Part shown: in pieces, positions 1 through 8,850 of the stretch
Numbering within the stretch: position 1 is the stretch's first letter
Layout of the letters: each line of letters opens with the position of its first letter
Program-made: the position numbers and the translations under genes
Notes under the pieces: model-generated
What the model saw: the letters and a program-made list of their open reading frames with translations, nothing else
Told to the model about the DNA's origin: nothing
Databases searched by the model: none
DNA from: Methylobacterium radiodurans
GTDB lineage: Bacteria > Pseudomonadota > Alphaproteobacteria > Rhizobiales > Beijerinckiaceae
DNA: 64,000 bases
Assembly: GCF_003173735.1 (NCBI RefSeq)
Contig: NZ_CP029551.1
Coordinates: forward strand, 2,380,001-2,444,000
Direction: 5' to 3'

Positions 1-842
1 GGGGGCGCGCCGCGGCGCACGATGCTGCGGAAGACGCTCGGCGGGACGCCGACATGGTCGCGGAAGAAGCGTGAGAAATGCGCGGGCGTGGAGAAGCCGA
101 GACCGAGCGAGAGCTCCGTCAGTCCCTGGTCGGTGCCGACGATGGTCCGGACCGCGCGCTCGACCCGGATGGCGTTCTTGAAGACGTTCGGCGAGGCGCC
201 GGTCGTCTGCTCGAACAGGCGGTAGAAATGGGCCCGCGAGAGCCCGACCTCGCGCGCGAGCGCGTCGATGCCGGTCTCGCTCCCCGGCTCGGCCCGGAGC
301 CGGACGATGGCCCGCTGCACGCGCCAGTCCCGGCCGCGGCTGGCGCCCCGCAGGGAGAACCCGGCCTCGCGCCACGCGGTGAACCGCTCGATCAGGGCGA
401 TCATCAGCCCGGGCAGCAGGGTCTCACGGATGTGGCGCGCGTCCGGTGCGTAGACCATCTCGGCCGCGAGATCCCGGGCGAGCTGACGGATCCGGGCCGT
501 GATCAGCCCGACCGGCTGCTCGAAGAAGCCCGGAGCGCCGCTCGCCGCCCAGTTGTTGCGGAACGATCCGAGCCAGGCGGGCTCGATGTAGAGCGCGAGG
601 ATCATCGCCTTGTCGCGCGCCGGATCGTGCAAGTAGGCGTGCGTCTCCCAGGCGTTGACGAGGACGGCTTGCTCGTCCGTGAGGCGGACGACGCGCTCGC
701 CGACCAGGAACTGTGTGTCGTCGCCCTCGACCTTCAGCAGGACGTGGCAGTGATGATGCGCGTGCCGGACCAGGCCGCGGTCCATGTCGAGCAGGGCCAC
801 CCGGCCGAAGTCGCCGTGGGCAATCTCGAGAGCTTCGGACAT
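1..842 (-). CDS. AraC family transcriptional regulator (3' end outside window)
   Basis: The reading frame is open from the ATG at 842 to the left edge, so the C-terminus is cut off. The N-terminal half has a cupin-like sensing region with the cluster RHAHHHCHVLLKVEG near residues 25-40. The C-terminal half is an AraC double helix-turn-helix: GLSRAHFYRLFEQTTG for the first helix pair and LGFSTPAHFSRFFRDHVG for the second. Most of the family fold is present; only the last few residues are likely missing. It is divergent from the TauE-type exporter gene at 1027, with a 184-bp shared promoter region, so it may control that gene. The ligand cannot be told from sequence. Confidence 0.9.
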   Translation of the reverse strand, partial: MSEALEIAHGDFGRVALLDMDRGLVRHAHHHCHVLLKVEGDDTQFLVGERVVRLTDEQAVLVNAWETHAYLHDPARDKAMILALYIEPAWLGSFRNNWAASGAPGFFEQPVGLITARIRQLARDLAAEMVYAPDARHIRETLLPGLMIALIERFTAWREAGFSLRGASRGRDWRVQRAIVRLRAEPGSETGIDALAREVGLSRAHFYRLFEQTTGASPNVFKNAIRVERAVRTIVGTDQGLTELSLGLGFSTPAHFSRFFRDHVGVPPSVFRSIVRRGAP

Positions 843-1026
843 CCGGCCCGGATATCACACCGCCCGAGGAGCGGCCAATCGCGCGCGCCGCCCAGGCCCT
901 GCCGTCCGCGGGCGCCCAGTCTGCGTCATGCTGCCGGCTGCCAGGGCTGGCGTCGCGGCGGAAGGGAACCTAAGGCGCAACCGCCGCTCGCACGATCGGG
1001 CCGATCCTCCAGTCAGGCTCCCCAGC

Positions 1027-1761
1027 ATGCTCGTCCTCATCGCCGTCGTCTTCGGCATCGCCGGCTTCGTGAAGGGGGTGATCGGCCTCGGGCTGCCGAC
1101 CGTCTCGATGGGCCTGCTCGCCGTGGCGATGACGCCGCTGCAGGCCCTGACCATCGTCATCGTGCCCGCCATCGTCACCAACATCTGGCAGACCTTCGCC
1201 GGGCCTTACCTGCCCAGCATCCTGCGCAGGCTGTGGCCGCTGCTCCTCGTCACCGGCGTCGCGATCTGGGCATCCGGCGCGCTGATAGCGGGCCCCTACG
1301 CGCGCTACGCCACAATCGTGCTCGGGATCCTGCTGGTGATCTACGCGGGGCTCGGGCTGACGCGTCTGCAGTTCCGGACGGCGCCCCGGAACGAGAAATG
1401 GATCGGCGGCATCGTCGGCCTCCTGACGGGCGTGATCTCGGCTGCCACGGGCGTTCAGGTCATACCGTCGATGCCATACCTGCAGTCGATTGGCCTGGAG
1501 AAGGACGAACTGGTCCAGGCGCTCGGCGTCTTCTTCACGGTGGCGACGTTGGCGCAGGCGTTCAATCTCACGAGCGTGGGCCTCCTCAACGCCTCGACCG
1601 CTCTGCCGGGGCTTCTCGCGATGGGGGCCGCCTTCGCCGGCATGTTCGCGGGCCAGGCGATCCGCCAGCGGATGGATCCGGATGGGTTCCGCCGGTGGTT
1701 CCTGATCGCGATGCTCGTGCTCGGCCTCTATCTGGCCGCCAGCACGATCGTGTCCCTGTAG
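1027..1761 (+). CDS. TauE/SafE family sulfite/organic anion exporter-like membrane protein
   Basis: A 244-residue, almost wholly hydrophobic protein with about eight predicted membrane spans. It has the duplicated TauE/SafE layout: the early glycine-rich GIAGFVKGVIGLGLPT segment and the matching second-half GVISAATGVQVIPSMPYLQ segment. The ATG at 1027 was chosen over longer upstream starts because it puts the first membrane span directly at the N-terminus, as in the family. Family members move sulfite, sulfonates or other small organic anions across the inner membrane. The substrate here is unknown; the divergent AraC gene is the likely regulator. Confidence 0.85.
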   Translation: MLVLIAVVFGIAGFVKGVIGLGLPTVSMGLLAVAMTPLQALTIVIVPAIVTNIWQTFAGPYLPSILRRLWPLLLVTGVAIWASGALIAGPYARYATIVLGILLVIYAGLGLTRLQFRTAPRNEKWIGGIVGLLTGVISAATGVQVIPSMPYLQSIGLEKDELVQALGVFFTVATLAQAFNLTSVGLLNASTALPGLLAMGAAFAGMFAGQAIRQRMDPDGFRRWFLIAMLVLGLYLAASTIVSL

Positions 1762-1964
1762 CGCCGCAGCGAGGCCGGCGCGCCGGACATGGAGCTGACC
1801 GGCCGCCAGCTGATGCTTTGGTGGACCGAAACGCACCGTCGCCTCGATCGCCTCCGACAATGGCGCCGCGTGATGCGGTGCGAGAGCGCTGACAGCGGAT
1901 AGAATCGGTTGGGCCGGACTTCTCGCTCCGACCCCATTGGCTAGCGGGCAGGCGGGTCATACAG

Positions 1965-1976
1965 TCATACACATGA
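1965..1976. promoter_or_regulatory. Operator-like inverted repeat at the gntR start
   Basis: TCAT-ACAC-ATGA spans the gntR start codon, and GTCATAC occurs twice just upstream (1956-1970). The arm sequence and 4-nt spacer match the core of the palindrome at 2756-2775, TCAT-ATAA-ATGA. Shared half-sites in front of the regulator and in front of the transporter suggest autoregulation plus control of the neighbouring genes. This is inference from pattern only. Confidence 0.5.
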
Positions 1977-2713
1977 TTTCGAGCCCGACGACCCAACCTG
2001 ACCTTCGCCTGCCTCTCTACCAGCGCCTGCGCGACGAGATCGCGCACCAGATCGCGCGCAACACTTGGCGGTCCGGCGAGCCGATCCCGACCGAGGCCGA
2101 ACTCGCCGCCACGCATGGTGTCGCCATAGGCACCGTGCGGAAGGCGATCGACGTCCTTGTCGCCGACGGTTTGGTCGAGCGCCAGCAGGGCCGCGGCACC
2201 TTCGTCCGTCGTCCGCGCTTCGACCGCTCGCTGTTCCGCTTCTTCCGGCACCTCGGACCGGACGGAAGCCAAGTCGTGCCGGAAGGCAGGATCCTGTCGC
2301 GCGCGCTTCGCCCGGCACCCGAAACCGTGCGCGCGGCTCTCGCCGTCGATGCGCGCGCCGAGACGATCCAGCTGGTCCGCCTCCGACTGCTGCAGGGGCG
2401 CCCGATCCTGTCCGAGGAGATCTGGCTGCCGGCCGGGCGCTTCGCCCCCCTGCTCACGGCGCCGCTTCCGGAGATCGGCGATCTCCTCTATCCGGCCTAC
2501 GAGCGGCTCTGCAACGAGATCGTCGCCCGCGCCGAGGAGACGCTGACCGTCGCCTCAGCAACCGCGGCGGACGGGGAATGCCTGGATATCGCCGAGGGCG
2601 CACCCGTCGTCGTCGTCGAGCGCCTCGCCTTCGGCTTCGATGGCCGCCCGATCGAGTGGCGCCTCACCCGGGGTGCGGCCGCGGACTTTCGCTACCGTAT
2701 CGACATCCGCTGA
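1973..2713 (+). CDS. GntR family (HutC/UTRA) transcriptional regulator
   Basis: 246 residues. The N-terminal winged helix-turn-helix (about residues 12-75) includes PLYQRLRDEIAHQI, PTEAELA and GTVRKAIDVLVADGLVERQ, followed by QGRGTFV, the classic end of a GntR DNA-binding domain. Residues from about 95 to 240 form a UTRA effector-binding domain with the typical RLRLLQGRPILSEEIWLP and EGAPVVVVERLAF strands. I took the ATG at 1973; a TTG at 1937 is also in frame but adds only 12 residues with no domain value. It sits 89 bp before a same-strand transporter gene with a palindrome between them, so it probably represses the MFS-amidohydrolase-MFS genes until an inducer binds. Confidence 0.92.
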   Translation: MISSPTTQPDLRLPLYQRLRDEIAHQIARNTWRSGEPIPTEAELAATHGVAIGTVRKAIDVLVADGLVERQQGRGTFVRRPRFDRSLFRFFRHLGPDGSQVVPEGRILSRALRPAPETVRAALAVDARAETIQLVRLRLLQGRPILSEEIWLPAGRFAPLLTAPLPEIGDLLYPAYERLCNEIVARAEETLTVASATAADGECLDIAEGAPVVVVERLAFGFDGRPIEWRLTRGAAADFRYRIDIR

Positions 2714-2755
2714 CCGTTCTCGGGTGCCTTGACGCTCGCAACGAACCGTGTTCCT

Positions 2756-2775
2756 CTAGTCATATAAATGACTAG
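2756..2775. promoter_or_regulatory. Perfect 20-bp palindromic operator, probable GntR binding site
   Basis: CTAGTCATATAAATGACTAG consists of two 8-bp arms (CTAGTCAT and ATGACTAG) around ATAA. It lies 27 bp upstream of the GTG start of the MFS gene, right after gntR, in an otherwise GC-rich sequence. Size and symmetry fit a GntR-family dimer site. A shorter copy with the same core lies at 1965-1976. Confidence 0.65.
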
Positions 2776-2802
2776 TCCTCTTGCGAGGACGGAGGAAACC
2801 CC

Positions 2803-4041
2803 GTGTTCCGCTGGTACCGTGAGACCGGTCCGGCCGAGCGTCGCACCTTCTGGGCCTGCCTCGGGGGATGGTCGCTCGACGCCCTGGACGTGCAGATGTT
2901 CAGCCTGGCGATCCCGGCCCTGATCGCCACCTTCGGGCTCAGCCGCTCGGATGCCGGCCTCATTGGTGCCGTCACCCTGGTCGCGGCGGCCTTCGGGGGA
3001 TGGATCGGCGGCTTCCTGTCGGACCGGCTCGGCCGGGTTCGGGCCCTGCAGATCACGGTCCTCTGGTTCGCGGTTTCCACCTTCCTGGCCGCCTTCGCGC
3101 AGAGCTTCACGCAGCTCCTGGCGCTGAAGCTGCTGCAGGGAATCGGCTTCGGTGCCGAGTGGGCGGCCGGGGCCGTCCTGATGGCCGAGGCGATCCGGCC
3201 GGAGCATCGCGGGAAGGCTCTCGGCGCCGTTCAGGGTGGCTGGGCGATCGGCTGGGGCGCCGCCGTGCTCCTCTCGACCCTCGCATTCTCGTGTCTTGAA
3301 CCGGAGGTCGCCTGGCGCGCGCTGTTCGCCTGCGGCCTCGCGCCGGCGCTCTTCATCCTCTACCTCCGCCGCTCCGTGCCCGAACCGGCGAGGCCCCGCA
3401 CCGCCGCGGCCGTTCCTGCGCACGCCGGTCCCCTCGCGATCTTCTCGCCCGGCCTGCGCCGGGCTACGGTGATCGGGGCGCTCCTCGGGCTGGGCGCCCA
3501 CGGCGGCTTCCACGCCCTATTCACATGGCTGCCCACCTATCTGAGCGCCGAGCGCGGCACCTCGGTCCTCGGCACCGGCCTCTACCTCGCGATCATCATC
3601 GCGTCCTTCGGCCTGGGCTGCCTCGTCGCGGGCGGACTGGTGGACCGCCTCGGCCGGCGGCGGACGGTGGCGCTCTTCGCCGGGGGCTGCATGGCCCTGG
3701 TCGTCCTCTACCTCTTGGTCCCCATCGACGGCACGGTCCTGCTGCTCCTCGGCGCCCCCCTCGGCTTCTGCGCGGCCGGGATCCCGGCGAGCCTCGCGGC
3801 CCTGTTCAGCGAGCTCTTCCCCTCCGGCCTGAGGGGGACCGGGATGGGCTTCTGCTACAATGCCGGGCGTCTCGCCTCCGCTGCGCTTCCCCTCGGCGTC
3901 GGCCTGCTCAGCGAGATCTGCGGCCTCGGTCCGGCTATCGGCCTGTTCGCCCTGGCCGCCTACGGGCTGGTCCTCCTCGCCGTCGGCCTCCTGCCGGACG
4001 CGCGGAGCGGCGGCGCGCTCCTCCCCCAAACCCCGAGATGA
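2803..4041 (+). CDS. MFS transporter (aromatic acid/sugar-acid type)
   Basis: 412 residues with twelve predicted membrane spans. Motif A of the major facilitator superfamily is seen twice: GGFLSDRLGRVRAL after span 2 and GGLVDRLGRRRTVAL after span 8. The opening region, with WSLDALDVQMFSLAIPAL, resembles AAHS-type organic acid:H+ symporters, where an acidic pair in span 1 takes part in proton coupling. The GTG start at 2803 is set by a strong ribosome site, GGAGGAAA, five bases upstream. It is followed after 4 bp by the amidohydrolase gene, so the two are probably co-transcribed under the upstream GntR regulator. The substrate is likely a carboxylate or lactone that the next enzyme handles. 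Confidence 0.88.
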   Translation: MFRWYRETGPAERRTFWACLGGWSLDALDVQMFSLAIPALIATFGLSRSDAGLIGAVTLVAAAFGGWIGGFLSDRLGRVRALQITVLWFAVSTFLAAFAQSFTQLLALKLLQGIGFGAEWAAGAVLMAEAIRPEHRGKALGAVQGGWAIGWGAAVLLSTLAFSCLEPEVAWRALFACGLAPALFILYLRRSVPEPARPRTAAAVPAHAGPLAIFSPGLRRATVIGALLGLGAHGGFHALFTWLPTYLSAERGTSVLGTGLYLAIIIASFGLGCLVAGGLVDRLGRRRTVALFAGGCMALVVLYLLVPIDGTVLLLLGAPLGFCAAGIPASLAALFSELFPSGLRGTGMGFCYNAGRLASAALPLGVGLLSEICGLGPAIGLFALAAYGLVLLAVGLLPDARSGGALLPQTPR

Positions 4042-4045
4042 TCCG

Positions 4046-4975
4046 ATGAACCGGCGCACCTTCTGCCGCGACCTGCTCGCGGGCAGCCTCGCTCTCGCCC
4101 TTCCCGGGCTTGGCCGCGCAGCGGAGGCGACGGCCTCGCGTATTGCGCCGGGCCTCGCCCAGGGCACCGCCGCGGTGGACACCCACGCCCACGTCTTCAC
4201 CCGCGCCCTCACCCTGGCCGGCGAGCGGCGCTACGCCCCCGACTACGACGCGAGCACCGCCGATTACCTGACGATGCTGGACCGGAACGGCATGGCCCGC
4301 GGCGTGCTGATCCAGCCGAGCTTCCTCGGCACCGACAACGGCTACATGGTCTCGGCCCTGCGCCAGGCGCCGGAGCGGTTGCGCGGCATCGCGGTCCTGT
4401 CGCCTGAGGTGGATGCCGGGACGATGCGCGACTTGGCGGAGGCGGGAGTCGTCGGCCTGCGCCTCAACCTGATCGGGCGGCCGGACCCGGATTTCGGCAC
4501 GCCCGTCTGGCAGAGCCATCTGGCGCGGGTGAAGGATCTCGGCTGGCAGATCGAGGTCCAGGCCGAGGCCCGCCGCCTCGGTGGCCTTCTCCCGCCGCTG
4601 ATCGCGGCGGGAATCCCCGTGGTGGTCGATCATTTCGGCCGCATCGATCCCGCCCTCGGCATCGCCGATCCCGGCTTCGCGCAGCTCCTGGGCTTCGGTG
4701 CCGGCAGCGGCGTCTGGGTGAAGCTGTCGGGCGCCTACCGCATCGGCAGCGGTGAGGCGGGAAGAGAGACGGCGCGGGCGGCCGCCGAGCGCCTGCGGGC
4801 GTCCTTCGGAGCGGGACGGCTGCTCTGGGGCAGCGACTGGCCGCACACGCAGTTCGAGACGCAGGCGAGCCCCGCCGAGGCGCTGCGCGACCTCGAAGCC
4901 TGGATACCGGACGCGGCCGAGCGCCGGATCGTCCTCGGAGACACCCCCGCAAAGCTCTTTCGCTTCGACCGATAG
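4046..4975 (+). CDS. Tat-exported amidohydrolase-2 family TIM-barrel hydrolase (lactonase-like)
   Basis: 309 residues. The N-terminus MNRRTFCRDLLAGSLALALP looks like a twin-arginine signal, so the enzyme is probably periplasmic. The metal-binding DTHAHVF motif (His47, His49) follows the leader, with VVDHFGRI near residue 195 and the catalytic-type Asp in GSDWPHT near residue 263. This is the amidohydrolase-2 layout shared by 2-pyrone-4,6-dicarboxylate lactonase, 4-sulfomuconolactone hydrolase and related lactonases. The ATG at 4046 was chosen for the signal peptide; longer frames upstream run inside the MFS gene. Its position between two transporter genes suggests it opens a lactone taken up by one of them. 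The exact substrate is not shown. Confidence 0.85.
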   Translation: MNRRTFCRDLLAGSLALALPGLGRAAEATASRIAPGLAQGTAAVDTHAHVFTRALTLAGERRYAPDYDASTADYLTMLDRNGMARGVLIQPSFLGTDNGYMVSALRQAPERLRGIAVLSPEVDAGTMRDLAEAGVVGLRLNLIGRPDPDFGTPVWQSHLARVKDLGWQIEVQAEARRLGGLLPPLIAAGIPVVVDHFGRIDPALGIADPGFAQLLGFGAGSGVWVKLSGAYRIGSGEAGRETARAAAERLRASFGAGRLLWGSDWPHTQFETQASPAEALRDLEAWIPDAAERRIVLGDTPAKLFRFDR

Positions 4976-5020
4976 CCCCCGCGAGCCCGGCGCTCCGGAC
5001 CAGACGACGAGGACTGACCC

Positions 5021-6376
5021 ATGTCACGGACGACCGTATCCCCAACCGAGGCCGGCGGCACCTTCGAGAGCCGGACGATGCGCAAGGTCGGGCTCCGCCT
5101 GATCCCCTTTCTGGTGCTGTGCTACTTCATCGCCTACGTCGACCGGGTGAATGTCGGCTTCGCGGCGCTGACGATGAACCGCGACCTCGGCCTCTCCACC
5201 GCGGCCTTTGGCCTGGGCGGGGGCCTGTTCTTCGTGGCCTACGTGCTGTTCGAGGTGCCGAGCAACCTCGCGATGGAGCGGGTGGGCGCGCGGATCTGGA
5301 TCGCCCGCATCATGATCACCTGGGGGCTCGTCGGCATCGGCTCGGCCTTCGTGACCGGCCCGGTCAGCTTCTCGGTCGCCCGCTTCCTGCTCGGCGCGGC
5401 CGAGGCCGGGTTCTTTCCCGGCGTCATCCTCTACCTGACCTACTGGTTCCCGAAGGCCTACCGGGCGCGCATCGTAGCGATGTTCATGGTGGCGATCCCG
5501 CTCTCCAGCTTCTTCGGCTCGCCGCTCTCCGCCGCGCTGCTGACCCTCGACGGCTCGGGCGGCCTGCGCGGCTGGCAGTGGTTGCTGATCCTGGAGGCCG
5601 TGCCGGCGGTCCTCCTCGGTCTCGCCGCCCTCGCCCTGCTCCCGAGCCGCCCCGCGGAGGCGACGTTCCTCACCGCCGAGGAGCGGGCTTGGCTGACGGA
5701 CCGCCTCGACACCGAGCGCCGGGCCGCCGAGGCCGGACAATCGCACGCGCACGGTCTCGCCGCGGTCCGGGCGGTGCTCACGAACGGTAAGGTCTGGATC
5801 CTCGCCGTGATCTACGCGGGCAGCTCGGCAACCAGCAACACGCTGTCCCTCTGGATGCCGCAGATCCTGAAGGGGTTCGGCCTCAGCAACCTGGAGACCG
5901 GATTGCTGAACATGATCCCGTTCGGCATCGCCTCGGTGTTCATGATCGTCTGGGGCCTGCGGGCGGACCGCAGCGGCGAGCGCATCTGGAGTACGGCCCT
6001 GCCACTCGCGCTGACCTCCCTCAGCTTCGCCCTGACGCTGCTGACGGGCTCGCTCTGGATCACGCTGGTCCTGCTGTCGCTGGTCCTGCTCGGCAACTAC
6101 GCCATCAAGGGTCCGTTCTTCGCCCTCGCCACCGAGACCTTGCCGCCGGCCCAGGCGGCGGCGGGCATCGCGGCCATCAACACCCTGGCGCATCTTGGAA
6201 CCGGCGCGATCACTTCGCTGATCGGCGTGCTGCGCGAGCAGACGGGGAGCTTCCCGCTTGCCCTCCTGCCGCTCTGCGCCCTCACGGGCACGGGATGCGC
6301 CCTGGTCTTCTGGCTTGGTCGCCGGCGATCCCGGACGGGCGAGGTCGGCGCCACCAGCGCGGTCGCACGGGCATGA
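5021..6376 (+). CDS. MFS transporter, anion:cation symporter (ACS) family
   Basis: 451 residues with twelve predicted spans. The N-terminal pattern RLIPFLVLCYFIAYVDRVNV, followed by NVGFAALTMNRDLGLS and FEVPSNLAMERVGARIWIARI, is the signature of ACS-family permeases for phthalate, tartrate, glucarate and similar carboxylates. A GAGGAC ribosome site precedes the ATG. It follows the amidohydrolase gene by 45 bp on the same strand and probably belongs to the same transcription unit. Two different carboxylate-type transporters around one hydrolase suggest uptake of more than one related compound, or uptake of one and release of the product. Confidence 0.9.
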   Translation: MSRTTVSPTEAGGTFESRTMRKVGLRLIPFLVLCYFIAYVDRVNVGFAALTMNRDLGLSTAAFGLGGGLFFVAYVLFEVPSNLAMERVGARIWIARIMITWGLVGIGSAFVTGPVSFSVARFLLGAAEAGFFPGVILYLTYWFPKAYRARIVAMFMVAIPLSSFFGSPLSAALLTLDGSGGLRGWQWLLILEAVPAVLLGLAALALLPSRPAEATFLTAEERAWLTDRLDTERRAAEAGQSHAHGLAAVRAVLTNGKVWILAVIYAGSSATSNTLSLWMPQILKGFGLSNLETGLLNMIPFGIASVFMIVWGLRADRSGERIWSTALPLALTSLSFALTLLTGSLWITLVLLSLVLLGNYAIKGPFFALATETLPPAQAAAGIAAINTLAHLGTGAITSLIGVLREQTGSFPLALLPLCALTGTGCALVFWLGRRRSRTGEVGATSAVARA

Positions 6377-6551
6377 CGCGGCTCGGGCTGGACGCTGACG
6401 GACGCTTACGGCTCGGACGGGCGCTTCAAGGCCGTTGGTACCGGCTACCGCCCCGACGATGACGGCCGTCGCCGCCCTGTTGAACATTCGGCTCGGCGGC
6501 GCCTTCATCTGCGGGAACTGAACGGCGAAGGGCCGAGAGAGCGAGCCACCG

Positions 6552-7409
6552 ATGACGCGCTTCCGTTACGTGGCGGTGCAGGCCACGATTTGTGCAGTCC
6601 TCATGCTCATCAACGCCGGAGATAGCAGGATGGCGAGAGCTGACGATGACGACATCGCGCGTCACATCGCGCCGACAGGGACGCTGCGGGCCGCGATCAA
6701 CTACGGCAACATCGTCCTGGCCCAGCGGGGGCCGGACGGGGAGCCGGCCGGGATCTCGGCCGATCTGGCCCGTGAGCTTGGACGCCGGCTCAAGGTTCCA
6801 GTGTCGTTCACGACCTTCGACACGGCCGGCAAGGTCGTCGATGCGTTGAACGGCCCCGGGAGCTGGGACGTGGCCTTTCTGGCCGTCGATCCGAAGCGAG
6901 CCCAGACGATCGCCTTCACCCCGCCCTAGGTGATCATCGAGGGGGCCTACATGGTCCCGAAAGCCTCTCCGATCCTGGAGAACGACCAAGTCGACCGGCC
7001 CGGGGTCAGGATCGCGGTCGGCCGAAACACGGCCTACGACCTGTATCTGGCGCGCGCCCTCACGTCGGCCGAGCGCGTTTTCGCTCCGACCTCACAGGTG
7101 GCCCTGGACCTGTTCCGCCAGGAACGGCTGGACGCGGTCGCCTCCGTCAGGCAGCCGCTGGAGATCTACGCACGCGACCATGCGGATGTGCGCGTCCTTC
7201 CCGGGCGATTCATGGTGATCGAGCAGGCCATGGCGGCACCGAGAGGACGCGACACGGCCTTGGCCTATCTGGCTCGCTACATCGAGGAGATGAAGGCGTC
7301 CGGATTCGTAGCGACCGCCCTGGCCCGCAGCGGCCAGCACGATGCCGCCGTCGCGCCGAGATCGGAAGCACCGTCGCGACCCCCCACGCGCACCGGTTCC
7401 AGGGCGTGA
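6552..7409 (+). pseudogene. ABC transporter substrate-binding protein (amino-acid type), interrupted by one amber stop
   Basis: One continuous frame broken only by a TAG at 6927-6929. Before it lie a signal peptide (to about residue 30) and the start of a periplasmic type-2 binding fold, with GTLRAAINYGNIVLAQ, GEPAGISADLARELGR and WDVAFLAVDPKRAQTIAFTPP. After it the same frame continues with VIIEGAYMVPKASPI through to a proper end at 7409. Relatives usually have Tyr after FTPP, so TAC/TAT to TAG is the simplest change. No permease or ATPase gene for this family is next to it. It is either a recent pseudogene or a sequencing error; the rest of the frame shows no further damage. Confidence 0.8.
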
Positions 7410-7558
7410 AAATATGAGACGCGGGTTTCGGTTGCGAGGCTCGTCCGCGGCCGGAATGAGTTGTTCGGGGCCAGTCATCCTGCCGGTCAGAAGACCTCCC
7501 GACGGTCGAACGTCCGCTCTGACGAACCGCTCGGCGGACTGCACTTTCAGCGCGGCAG

Positions 7559-8794
7559 TCAGCGTGCCAAGGCCCGCTCGACGAAGCTTGCGGCGGCGAG
7601 CGCGCGGGCATCCTCCCCGAACGGTGCGACCACCTGCACGCCGAGCGGCGGTCCGTCACCGGGGACCGGGACTGTCACGCAGGGGACGCCCAGCAGCGTC
7701 CAGAGCCGGTTGAAGCGCGAGTCGCCCGTCGAGGCGTAGCCGTGAGGCGCCGTGCCCGGCGCCGGCAGGGTAAGCACGACGTCGACGCCCTCACCCTTCA
7801 GCATGTCGCGAAAATCTCGCCGGCCCGCGCGGGCCACCCGCCGCGCCGCGTCGTAGGCCGCGGCCGGGATCGCGCCCGCCGCATCCAGCTGCGCCCGCAG
7901 CAGCGGGGGCAGCGCCGCGCGGTGGTGGGTGTATTCCCAAGCGAGCGCGCGGATCCCCTCGAAATCCTGGATCGTGCCGTGCAGTTCGAAGGCCTCCCGG
8001 TAGAGACCCGGCAGGGCGAGATCGCACATTGACGCGCCGGACGCCTCTGCGGCCCGCGCAGCGCGCCGGAGCGCGGCGAGGCCCTCCGGCTCCGGGTCCG
8101 CGCAGAAATCCGGCACAAGAACTCCGATGCGGAGTGGTGCGTCGTCGAGGCGCTCGATCTCAGCCCGGTCAGTGAGGAGCGCCAGCGCGTGAGCGGCGTC
8201 CGCGACGCTCGCGGTGAACAGGCCGAGCGTGTCGAGGGTCCAGGAGAAGCACTTCATCCCGACGGTCGGCAGGAGCCGGAACGAGGGCTTGATGCCCACG
8301 ACCCCGCAGAAGGCGGCCGGCCGGATCACCGAACCGCCGGTCTGGGTGCCGAGCGCCAGCGGCAGCATCCCGGCGGCGACCGCGGCGGCCGAGCCCGCCG
8401 AGGAGCCGCCCGGCGTGCGCCCCGGCGCATTGGGGTTTCGCGTCCGCGTCGGGTCCATGAAGGCGAAGGCGGTCGTGGTGGTCTTGGCAAGCGCGACGCC
8501 GCCGAGCGCGCGGAACCGCGCCACCGCCGGCGCGTCGGCCTTCGGGCGCCAGCCCTCGTAGATCGACGAGCCTATCTGGGTCGGCAGGTCGGCGGTATCG
8601 ATGACGTCCTTCACCCCAAAGGCGATGCCGGCGAGCGGGCCGGCCTGCGGCACGACCGGGTCCGGGTCGAGACTGACGAGGGCACCCACCTCCGGTTCGC
8701 GTGCCGCGATCGCCTCTCGGACGAGCGCCAATGCACCCGCAGGCGTGAGGGTGCCCGCCTCGATGCGGGCGCGAAGGGACATGAGCGAGAGCAT
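7559..8794 (-). CDS. Amidase (amidase signature family)
   Basis: 411 residues. The amidase-signature Ser-cisSer-Lys triad is visible: Lys62 in FGVKDVIDTADLP, the cis-Ser in GRTPGGSSAGSAAAVAAG near residues 131-132, and the nucleophile Ser155 in GTQTGGSVIRPA. Such enzymes hydrolyse amides to carboxylate and ammonia in the cytoplasm. The ATG at 8794 has AGAAGG about 9 bases upstream and matches the usual N-terminus. It is the last gene of a minus-strand run that starts with a NitT/TauT-type ABC transporter. It is a tandem paralogue of the amidase just upstream (56-bp gap), so the pair may split related amide substrates. Confidence 0.9.
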   Translation of the reverse strand: MLSLMSLRARIEAGTLTPAGALALVREAIAAREPEVGALVSLDPDPVVPQAGPLAGIAFGVKDVIDTADLPTQIGSSIYEGWRPKADAPAVARFRALGGVALAKTTTTAFAFMDPTRTRNPNAPGRTPGGSSAGSAAAVAAGMLPLALGTQTGGSVIRPAAFCGVVGIKPSFRLLPTVGMKCFSWTLDTLGLFTASVADAAHALALLTDRAEIERLDDAPLRIGVLVPDFCADPEPEGLAALRRAARAAEASGASMCDLALPGLYREAFELHGTIQDFEGIRALAWEYTHHRAALPPLLRAQLDAAGAIPAAAYDAARRVARAGRRDFRDMLKGEGVDVVLTLPAPGTAPHGYASTGDSRFNRLWTLLGVPCVTVPVPGDGPPLGVQVVAPFGEDARALAAASFVERALAR

Positions 8795-8850
8795 GGAACA
8801 GCCTTCTGGCGGCGCGACTGCGCGGCCGCCGAGTGTCGGACAGGGGCTCG

